This document shows positions 51,301-63,300 of a DNA stretch of 64,000 nt, piece by piece (the first letter of the stretch is position 1; each line of letters begins with the position of its first letter). Below the pieces are notes generated by a model, which saw nothing but the letters and a program-made list of their open reading frames with translations, did not search any database and had not been told where the DNA came from. The translations under genes were made by a program, and so were the position numbers. This DNA is from Amyelois transitella (Eukaryota > Arthropoda > Insecta > Lepidoptera > Pyralidae). The stretch lies in the NCBI RefSeq assembly GCF_032362555.1, contig NC_083517.1:1260001-1324000 (forward strand), read 5' to 3'.

Positions 51301-54300
51301 AATGGAAAATCACAAGCTCAGTCCGACAGAATCCACGTAGACTTCAGCTATTAATTTCATACCCTTGCATTGAAATTGGTTATTTCAACTCACTAGGCGT
51401 GTCCTCGCAAAATGGCTGGCTGCGACCGCCATTGAGACAGAAGTCCGCATGCCCAAGTCTGGACGCCTCTCCATAGCGGCCGGCGTTGGTGTGTAGCACG
51501 TGGACTGCGCGTGCGTCGCCCGGGTCTAAGCGCAGCGCCGGCGCAGAACGGATCAATGGCCGGGCAGGGTCTAGACCTAAAATGTCACAAATTTAAATCT
51601 AAAAATCCAAGAGAACATACAATCACGTCGGGTAGACAGAGCCAACAGTCTTGAAAAGACTGAAAGGCCACGTTCAGCTGTTTGGCTTAACGATAGCATT
51701 GAGATTCAAATAGTGACAGATTGTTAGCCCATCGCCTAAAAAAGAATCCCAAGTTTATAACCAATCCCTTAGTAGCCTTTTACGACATCTATGGGAAAGA
51801 GATGGTGTAGTCCTATTCTTTTTTCTATTGTTGCCGGGAACCACACGGAATCCAAGAGAACTACATAATTAAAAAACTTTCGATTATACCAGTATTTATC
51901 AACATATACGTAGTTAGTTGGAAAAGTTTAAATTAAGTGACAAAAGCTTCGATCAACTATAAACAACGTAAAAGTTGTTTATAGTACGTCAATGGACAAA
52001 AGAGAAAATTTTGCGGGCAAGTAATATAAGTACTTGTATTGGTATAAGGTCACTAAATCAGATTACTTACCGCTCATGACGTACCTTATCTCCTCATCAT
52101 GTACCTAATGTATCTGTCATAAAGAATGTATACCCACCCTTGCTTAAAAGAACAAACTATGTTACGTCATTATTAAAACCTTGAACAACACTGTTTCCTA
52201 GTCAGGTGCACGGTCAAATAAAACTACCCAAAACCCAGATGAAGACAAAATTCAAAATTTTTGTTCATTATTATAGGATTCTTCATATCTATCGCTTAAT
52301 AATTGTCAAAACGTTTGGTTTAACAACATTGGTTGAAGTCCAAAACAAACATACCAATGATCCTATTCAGTCTAAAAGACAAGAAGTTGGCCATGATGCC
52401 ACAGAGATGCGCTCCAAGGGAGTGGCCCACGCAAGTCAGCCTGTCAGGGCGGAGGCCCGCGCGCCGCAGCGACCCTAGGGCTTCGGCCGCGCACCGCGCC
52501 ACCGGCCGGAGGTTGTGGACGGCTGCGACGTAGCACGGAGGCTGGCAGAGCGCCCCCCAGTCCAGCATGAAGACGTTGTAACCGCCGCGGCGGAGGTAGG
52601 CTGGTGACAACAACACATTTTGAGGCCCAATTCAATAAAAAAAATTGGTACATACATAGGTACATATATATGGTCACGTCTATGTCCCTTGCGGGGTAGA
52701 CAGAGCCAACAGTCTTGAAAAGACTGAATGGCCACGTTCAGCTATTTGGCTAAATGATAGAATTGAGATTAAAATAGTGACAGGTTGCTAGCCCAACGCC
52801 TAAAATAGAATCCCAAGTTTGTAAGCTTATCCCTTAGTCGTCTTTTACGAAATCCATGGGAAAGAGATGGAGTGGTCCTATTCTTTTTTGTATTGGTGCC
52901 GGGAACCACACGGTACAAAAAATTGATTTTCATACATTAATTACAATCACTGCTTATGAATGAAGATACAATATTGTAGGCAACCTACTTACTTTATTTA
53001 TATTTAATTATTTATTCTACTAATATTATTAAATGCGAAAGTTTGTGAGTATGTCAGTATGGATGTTTGTTACTCTTTCACAAAAAAACTACTGAACCGA
53101 TTACGATGAAATTTGGTAGGTATGTAGTAGTTTTCCCGGAGTTCCCGCGGGCTTAATAGGGTTTCCATGCGGACGAAGTCGCGGGTGGCCTCTAGTTGTA
53201 TATATTATTATTCATTTACTGCCTACAATATGTACCCTTTTGGGTATTGTAATTTTTCTTGCTCGCCTTAAATACATACATCACGTCTATATCTCTTACC
53301 GCGTAGTCAGAGCCAATGGTCATAACATAACATTCGAACTAGTATTAACATTCTTCCGTAGAAAAGAAGTAATTTAAGCTGGTGAAGAATAGAAAAGTTT
53401 AAACTACTAATTAAAAAGAATTCAATATTTCAGTGCGGCGGCTTTTTCGTATAGGCGTTTTCTAGAAAAGATTATGGAAATTCACACGGCAGCGACGCTC
53501 CGGGCATCAGCTAGTTGCTTAATCAAGGTGTCGCGAGGTCACTGACCCCGCCACCATTCAGAGAAAGCCGAGTGCACAATGCATACGAGTGCAACATTCC
53601 CAACACTGCAATTTACAGGATTTACCTTGCTCCTTCACTTTCACTCTGACAAGATTTCATCGTTTTATGAGATGGAGCAACTTTCACTAGGAAAATAGGA
53701 AAACATAACTGGTTTAACATGCATAGTGATAATTTTAACTGATAATTATTAAATGTAAATAAATATCTGACCATATTGTAAAAGGAAAATTATTGTTCTC
53801 GCCCATATTTTTGTTAAAGTATTTAAAGTATTTTTACTTTATTATATAGGTTTAACAAATAATAATTAGGAAATTATCTCAAATTAAAACTAAAACTTTA
53901 TAAAAAAGAAAATTATTTTTACTTATTTTTAGTTTATCATTTTTACTTATATTTAAATCGGGGTCGCTTTGCCGTTTCAAATCAAGTGGCAAATAAAAAG
54001 ATCTGTGGAAAAGATGCAGGTAATCTCTGCCTACCTCTCCGGGCAAGAGGCATGATTTTGTGTATTAAGAGGTAGTATTTAACCTCTCTAAATACTGCCG
54101 TGTGTAAGTGCCGTGTGGTTCCCGGCACCAGTACAAAAAAACAAAATAGGCGATGGGCTAGCAACCTGTCACTATTTAAATCTCAATTCTATCATTAAGC
54201 CAAATAGCTGTGCGTGGCCTATCAGACTTTTCAAGACTGTTGGCTCTGTCTATCCCACAAGGGATATAGACGTGACCATATGTATGTATGTATGTATTAA

Positions 54301-57300
54301 GTATCTCTAAATACTACTTGCTAAACATACTTATTCATTGTGGAATATCTGTAGCGACTTAAAAAATCTATTTACCATCTCTCAGCACAGTGATAGGCAG
54401 AGTGTCATCCCCGCCAGCGTACCCGTGGATGATCAGCACTGTCTCGTGCGCCGGCTCCCAGCCGCTCTGACGCAGCCAATCCTCGCTTGATAGGTCCACC
54501 TGAAACGTCATTTTTCAAGGTTTATCAATATTTTATTTTCTCAAGCTTGACTTGTCCTATCAGTCTTTTCGAGACTGTCGGCTCTGTCCACCCGGTAAGG
54601 GATGAAGAGGTGTATGTATCTAATAACATATTACAAAAGCTTTTACGTCTGTCTATCCCGGACGGCATAAAGATGTTATTTGTATGCGATTGTTTATGTA
54701 TATTTTACATACCTATATACATATAATCACGTTATTAACCCTAGTGGGGAAGACAGAGCCAATTGATCAGATTAGATCAGATTGGAAAGAAAGGCCACGT
54801 TCAGCTGAACAGGTTGCTAGCCCGTCGCCTTAAAAAGAATCCCAAATTTATAAGCCTATCTCTTAGTCGCCTTTTACGACATCTATAGTAAAGATATGGA
54901 GTAATCCTATTCTTTTTAATATTGGTTCCGGGAACCACACGGCACTTACTCAATACATACAAAACCATAAATCAAGGTGGGCAATGTCTGTCATTTCCCG
55001 CGCAATCTTTTGTTCCGTTTAGTGTCAGTAGCACCGTTATTAACTGTTGCAACTCGACGCATCGTCACAAATTATGAAAAACTAGAGGCCGCCCGCGACT
55101 TCGTCCGCATGGAAACCCTATCAATCCCGCGGGAACTCTGGGATAAAAAGTAGCCTATGTGTTATTCTGGGTCTTCAGCTACCTACATACCAAATTTCAT
55201 GGTAATCGGTTCAGTAGTTTTTGCGTGAAAGAGTAACAAACATCCATACAAACTTTCGCCTTTATAATAGTAGTAGGATACTGCCGTAGTCATAAATACA
55301 CAGTTACTTAATTTAGATGTTCTAAATATTCAGTAACTAATTTGGAAAGGTAGTGGCTATTTCGTTTTGTTGATATCATAAATACATATAGTCACGTCTA
55401 TTCTCTTGCGGGGTAGAGAGAGCAGTTTCGAAAAGACTGAATGGCCACGTTCATCGTTCACGTATGGCTTCATTTATATGTATATTGGTGATATTTATAT
55501 TGTATAGTGCTATCAGGTGAAGAGTACCTACTCTGAATTGATGAGTTTGCATGAAGAGAGAATGTGAATGAAGCGAATGAAGTATGCAAGGATCGTGGCA
55601 ATTAGAATGATATAGTCTGTCACTCCTCTGACAATTGTATATTATTTGCCTTCTGGAAAGATTAATTGCATGTTTTTATGTAGATACATTTTATGTACAT
55701 ATCGTCTTTTTAAGAAAAGGCTCTGTCTACCACACAAGGGTTATAGACGTGACTATATGTATGTACGTATAACATATGGTGTCGCAGATCTTATCCCTCA
55801 CTTGTTGGTTATGGTTTTTAAAGAAATGTAGATATATACTTAAGTACTTACATATTTTTTATTATATTTATTACATACATATACATATATATTATTACAT
55901 ATTTAAATACAATTTAAAAAAAAAGTGTAACTAGGCATTGTAGCCAGGAAAATTAAACTCGTGAAATTGACATTATTTTAAAGATTTATTTTGTAACTCG
56001 GCTGGATATTATATGCCTGTTGAACTGAGGCTCCGACTATGTGTATATTATGTATCTTGTATGTATTTATGCATTTTTTTGTAATGTATGTATTTTTCAC
56101 TATGCATGTGCACTTTATCGCACGCGTATAGATATCGCCACAAAATAAATAAATTAATCCTTAGAAACTACACTATTACAACGCTTTGGCCATGTAGAGA
56201 TTGTTGCGTAGTGCTATCACATATCCTCTGGGTTTGTGTGTTTATGGCTTTATTCGTGTTATTTTTTCATCATTCTACCATCAATTTTGGGACATCCTTC
56301 TAAGCTAAGAAGTGGGTTATTAATTCAAAGGTTAGTTAGTAAGTGAGTCGCGTCTCGGGCCCCGGCGAGGACGGCTAGCGGTATTTCGGACGCATTCCTA
56401 TCATCACAGTTAAATTTTACATTTTCATATGCGGCAAAAGCGAAATTTTAGGTCGCATTCATAACGTGTCGAATCCTTGGCATTGCAAATGTAATTACCT
56501 ACAACATACCTACCCAACTTGCATGAAGAGAGTTATGAATGTGGATGAAGCGAAGGAAGTATGCAGAGATCGTGGCAAGTGGAAAGAGGTAGTCTCTGCC
56601 TACCCCTCCGGGAAAGAGGCGTGATTTTATGTATGTATGTATACCTACCCAGTTTGACAAAATACATACGCAAGTAGGTATGTTCGTGTATCACGCCTTT
56701 TTAACAGACTACCGGCTTTCTCCAAACAGGACAAATCGCTTTTCAGTGGCTAGTTAGAAATTATTTCGCTTCATCCACATTTATAAAACTGTCTTCACGC
56801 AAGATATTATTGACATGACGTTTTGCCTGAACGTCTCCGATGTCCAGGTAAGTTCGTCTGGGCCTTCTCCTTCGAAAGTTCCTTTTTACACTTTTCTTGT
56901 ATATTTGTTTAAACTATACTAATATTATAAAGTTTTCATTTCTTTTTCACTTTCACTGCTTTTTCTTCATTACCATACAAGCATAGGAGCTGGCTAGCTT
57001 AGCCACGCTAATCTATACCTACTAATATTATAAAGCTGAAGAGTTTGTTTGTTTGAACGCGCTAATCTCAAGAACTACTGGTCCGATTTGAAAAATTATT
57101 TTTGAGTCGAATAGACCATTTATCGATGAAGGCTTAAGGCTATACATATAACATCAACCTGCAACTATTAGAAGCGTAGAAATAATGGAAAATCTGAAAA
57201 ATACGGGGAAAAGTATTCATTCTTGAGGACTTCAATGATGCCCAAAATAACTATAACGCGGACGAAGTCGCAGGCACAGCTAGTTTGGAATATGATAATA

Positions 57301-60300
57301 ATAAACTTCCTATTTCCTAACTGGTATCAAATGTAAAGTTATAATTATTCTGTCGAGATGTTGGCAAAGTGCGCAGTCGCGTGAGAATTGTTCAAACAAT
57401 GCTTCTTACACGCAAACATTAACATTTTTACCATTAATAATGAGTATTAGTTACTACAAACAATGTGTTTGAGTTACTATAGCGTAATAGCAAATACGAT
57501 ATTTGACAGTTTGCACGGATGACCAACGTTTACATTAAAGTACCTACGTATCCGTGTTCGACAAGTAATCGTAAAATTAAATCTCAATTCCATCCTTTCA
57601 GTCATTTCAAGACTGTTTGCTCTGCCTAACTCGTAAGGAATAAAGATGTGACTATAAATATGTACCTATGTATGTATCCAAATTAATCGACACGCTCCTC
57701 ATCACAGAATTACATTTTATTAAATTAACACAAATAAATAGCGGCTGGTATTTAACTTAATCCTTACAAGTTTCCACATAAATAAGTAACTCGATTTGTA
57801 TCAGAATGAATTGATGGACTCTGATTTGTTTTTGTATAATAAAAGAATAAAGAAACAATTTCCAATTATCCCATTATTTGTACTTTTTATCGAAATTATT
57901 CCAACTTAAGTTTTATGGGGAGCCCCGTAGTATGGTACCCGTTACTAACGCGCGAAAAACTATCGCTATCCCATTTCAAGTCATAATGAGAAGCGAAAAA
58001 CTATCGCTATCCCATTTCAAGTCATAATGAGAAGCGAAAAACTATCGCTATCCCATTTCACGTCATAATGAGAAGCGAAAAACTATCGCTATCCCATTTC
58101 ACGTCATAATGAGAAGCGAAGGTGCGATAGTTTCTCGCGCGTAGGTACCATTGCTACGGAAACAGATTCAGCGACTCAAAATGTGGACTGACTCAAAAAT
58201 GTTTTAAACAAATACTCACAAGTTTTTTCTCGGGCTGGGCCTCCGTGTATAAATTCAGGAAGACGTCGGGGTCTGGACACGGCTCCCGGTCCCTCTTCCA
58301 GATACAGTCCTCAAACGACACGTTGGTGAAGTTGTCGCTGTGGAGCAGCAAAGCCTCTTTGATTGGATTCCGCTGGGCAAGCGTGTCTGGGGAAATCAAC
58401 AATTAAATAAATAAATAAATATGTACGGGACAAATTACACTGATTGAGTCAGCCTCGAAGTAAGTTCGAGACTTGTGTTACGAGATACTAACTCAACGAT
58501 ACTATATTTTATAATAAATACTTATATAGATAAACATCCAAGACCCAGGCCAATCGGGGAAAGTTCTTTTCTCATCATGCCCTGGCCGGGATTCGAACCC
58601 GGGACCCCCGGTGTCACAGACAAGCGCACTACCGCTGCGCCACAGAGGCCGTCAATTATAAGCTAAACATTTGTTTGATTTAAAAAAAATTGTATTGGAT
58701 CCATGATCCGAGCCGTGTTAGGTTTTTAGAAATAACCCAATTGCCGTGCGGGTTTGAAGCGCTTACGCATGTTAAGCATCCCCGGCTGTGGTCAGCACTT
58801 AGATGGGTGAACTCAGGCGGCACACTATTCTCTCGGGCTCCGGAAATGTGTTCCTGGCTGTCATCACTAGAAGGCAGTTGTAAAGCCATGCTGAATGCCT
58901 TTAGGTGGCCCAAAAATCTGACACCAAGGTTGGCAACTTATAGACAGACATACATAATAATCACCTCTTTATGCCTGTTCTGTAGACAGCGCCTATAGGG
59001 ATAGGTTGCTAGCCCATTGCCTAATAGAAGAATCCAAAGTTTATAAGACCTATCCTTACAACATCTAATGGAAGAAGTGCCGGAAACCACACGACAGAAT
59101 CGGTTGTTTGCCATTATTTTGATGCTTCTGCGTTTTAAGGCGCTACATTCAGATGACATGTACCTCGATGCGGGCGAGAGGCTCACCCCGCGCGGGGCTC
59201 ACCCCCGACCAGCTTGCCCCGCTAGATCGCCGCGCACCGTAGCCGCTGGCGCGTGACCTCACGTAACCCGAATAAAGTTTGCGAATGCAATGGAGTCCGC
59301 ATCAGAATATTTTATTGTTTTTGATACAATAAAATAATTTTACAAAAAAACATACATATATTAAATTACATTATAAGCAATGATATAGTTGCGGATGTAT
59401 GCAAAAATTTTGTATAAAATGAATAAGTTTGTAATGGTTTTAAAAAAACTACTCGTAATTACTTATTCGATTTCGTTCAATCAAAGGTAATTTACATTAC
59501 TATGTACCTAAAAATATATGATATACATTACTATGTATATCATATATTTTTAGGGTTCCGTAGCCAAATGGCTACGGAACCTATGGTTTTCTATATATGG
59601 TTTTCTATCTTGGGTTGTCGTTGATGTCGGCGTCGGAATAATGCCATGACTATCTAAGTCCATAATATCAACTGTCGACTCCACACCATCCGCACTTCTC
59701 TGTTCGGACATTGTCAACGACGATATCGGAGACAATTTGTTTTTCCTAAAAATTAATAACAATCAAATAATGGGATAATGATTGTGATCGTGCCAAATGA
59801 AGAAAGCGAAGAAAAGTAAACCCTGCGACGTCTTGCAGCTGAGGAGGTACCCTGAATAATACAGTTACCTAGGAGTAAGTAGGGTGATTGCGCTGGTTTT
59901 CGTCCAATTAGCGGAGTTGCTAGCTTTCAGACGTAAAAATAATATGATAAAGTATCCTAATTAAAATAGCTCATATTTGTTTATATACCTCATATAGTCT
60001 ATTTTTGATAAAAATTAAGAAACTTTTAATTATAACTACATTGTTTTTTATATAAATAATTAAATGTTAAATGGCAGATTTCACTAGTTTTCGTCCAAAA
60101 AATTTGGTTTTCGCCCTGGTGTGATCTAGTTTCCGTCCAGTATGTAAAAAAGATTAAAAGTGCAATGTTAAATAAAAACTGTCTTTATAATCTTTTATTT
60201 AATCAACAAAAATATTAATTCTTCAGCAGTAGATTTCCTGCTTTTTTATTTCCCCGAATCCATCTATAACAATTAATTTCAAAGTTTAGTACCTACTAGA

Positions 60301-63300
60301 AAAACCTGTACGAATTAACAAGAAAATGTGTTAGAAGTAGATTCCACACTATTATGGACGAAAACTAATACAAAAAAAATTGCTGTTTAGTTTTCGTCCA
60401 TGCCATTTAAACATTTTTTTAAACAAGCAATACTGAGAAATTATTGGACGTTAACTAAATATCTTGTCAAATAGCCAATAAAGTTCATATCTAAAGAAAA
60501 CACATATTTTTTTATAGGTCTGAAAAAGTAAAATGAACATTCCAAATATTTAGCTTGCTGTTTTAGTTTCCGTCCACGTGGACGGATACCAAATAATTGG
60601 TAAAATTGGCATGTCAGTATTCGTCCGCAAACTTTTACTAAGATTACTACAAAAACATTGTAAAATAACCTTAACATAATGTTAGTTATACTCTTAAATA
60701 TCCTTACATGCCAAAATATTACCCAATCTATGTGAAATAATCATAAAACCCACCACGGAGTGTTCCTGCACCAGCTATTTTTTTTGTATCGGCAATGACG
60801 TCTACGAAACATGAACACATGCTGGCCACTGAGTTTAATTTTTTCGAAGTTTTTACTTGACAAATTGGATTTTGTGGTTGTTAGAACTGTTGCTTAAGTA
60901 TGAAGGATCGTGACAAGTTGCAACATGCGTGCATAGGTGTGTTTATATTCTTATTATATGCGTTTAAAAGTGAAATGGACGAAAAGTAGAACTGGACGCC
61001 AAACCAGCGCAATTACCCTACCTATAGAAAAAGACAGAACAATCATCCAGTAAAAAGTACTGTTTCCGTAGGCAAAGACCAGGGCAACAACTAGTGACAG
61101 TATAACCGACGGCGGCGGAGCTGTTGTTTGTTGTTGTTTTATCTATCTATCTACCTACTGCCGCCCCGCCACAAGCCGGTATCAAATGAAATATTTTTCA
61201 CCTTCAGTGTTTGCGGAGAAAATCTCAGTAGGCATATATATGTCTATCTATTAGTAAGTGTAATTAGTACCCACCATATAATTGTCCCATATGGGAAGCT
61301 CTTCCAAGTTTTTTTTTAACATGCTAACATGACGTAAAATTATACACCTATTTACACTAAACGAAACAAATAAACTGTATTAAAAACTAAACTAAACTAT
61401 CTATAATATATTTCAGAAAGTACCAAAAAAAAAAAAGGTATCAAAATCCACGATCCTAAATACCTACGTAATATCACCCCGGCCGAGACGGAAAAGCGAC
61501 GCGTAAGATTCAGAGATCAAAGACACAATTCATTAAGCTGAGCTGACAATTATGTACAGAAATAAATTCAAACAAAATGAATGTGGGAAATTAAATACTT
61601 CGCAGAATATTTTTCAACGACGCTCGGAGCGACTGGCACAGGTCCTACGTCCGAGAATGTGATCCGCGGAGTGAAGGCACGCTTACAAAGGATAGCGCTT
61701 TATTCCGTCCGGTCGTGTAGGAATGAGACAGAGATAAAGTGTCAACACTCTACTGTCCAGTACTATTGTCGCAACAATTTTAATTCCTGTTTTCATCTAT
61801 TTAGTTTAATGACGTCTAAACAAAACATCCAATCGAAATTTCATCTTCCAGAAGTTATTATTTTTTAATGATCTTCATTTTGGTACAAAATTCAAATTTT
61901 AAATCCTTATAGTTTGAGATAAATAATCGAAATCTAGACTTGTGTTCCTGAATTTTTTTGATCGAGGATTTTTATTCCAATCGTGTTTTCATCTTCCACA
62001 AATATAATTGAATATATTTACTTTCATATCCTAAAATATTGAAACGATGCAAGTTATATTTTATGAGAAAAAACCAAGTGAAAATGACCCAAAATCTATG
62101 ATGTATCGCCTTAATATTCCATGAAATCTCAAGCAAAATATTCAAAGCATTGCAAAAAAATTTGAGCTACGAATTTTTACAGAAATTAATGAGAATACGA
62201 GTATAGTAGAAATTACGTGCACACCGCATGCCGATCCACAAATGCAGTGACAATGTTCGAGAGACTTCCAGATTCGGAAACTGGGAAGTTGCGGTCAATT
62301 TATCTATTAGGTATCTACATAAGTATGTAACTACGTAATAGATAAATTTTCTGCAACATTATAGGTACGTACATAATGTTTTATCATTGACTTCAGTGAT
62401 TTGAATAAAGTTGTATATATACAAAGTTTAATTTTTTTTTCAATATATTTTTCATAACATTGATAATTATGATTTATTTATTTTAAAAATATTATATTGT
62501 GTCGAAATTTGATAATTTGCTGAGGGCCAAAAAGCAAGTGTACACGCGTACCCACTTACTTTCTATTATATTAGGAAGTATCTATAAGCTTGTATTAAAA
62601 AAAAAGCCCTAGAAAATTTTCTATACTTTTTTCCTAAATATTATTAGACAACTCGGAAGTGAAATGTAAATAAAATCGACGTGTTCGTTTGCGAATAGAT
62701 TTCACGACGAAACGTATAAATAATTCCAGTCACAAAATGAATTTCTACGGTCGGTGGAAAGCTACACGGTGAGTTACAAGTTTATTAGGTTACTACAAGT
62801 TTATTTGGTTACATAATTCTGTTTTTATATACATATAGAAAATTTGCATTGAAAATGCCTATAAAACATAGGTTTACTGTACACCAAAGTTTTATACACG
62901 AGCATTTAATACAGTAATTGCAGTACAAAGGTGCTAACTTATTTCTATAGAAATCTCATGAAAGGAGAGATGAAAGAGTAGGTATGGCGTGTGCATATAA
63001 ATTATTATTTACTTAGCGTAGTTATCATTATGATTCTTCAATATCCTATGTCTTTAACAAATTTTATCGTGAAAAAGGTAAATGTTTATCTTTGTAGGTA
63101 GTATTATACTGAATTTAATTCATGAGCGAAGATTTCGTCAATACAAAACTGACTAATTGACGAAGCTTCAATGAGAAAATTGGAAATTTCGATAAAAAAA
63201 TTAATGAACCAAAATGAGTCTTTAATTATTTTTGGTGCTATAAAGTAGGTAAAAATTAAGAAAAATGTGTTTCTCAGGAAGCTGTACTTTTTGCAAAAAC

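Noticed and set aside
52206..52533. Plus-strand frames over lipase exon 4
   Set aside because: They are antisense to the exon carrying GHSLG and have no domain.
57949..58112. CRISPR array
   Set aside because: The 41-bp repeats are contiguous with no unique spacers and the genome is eukaryotic; it is a minisatellite.
58735..58925. A 5S rRNA gene
   Set aside because: Only the 3' half matches and it is diverged; the 5' half is absent.
60441..60677. Minus-strand 78-codon frame inside the TA-flanked element
   Set aside because: No transposase motif; it overlaps several copies of the repeated word and looks like chance.
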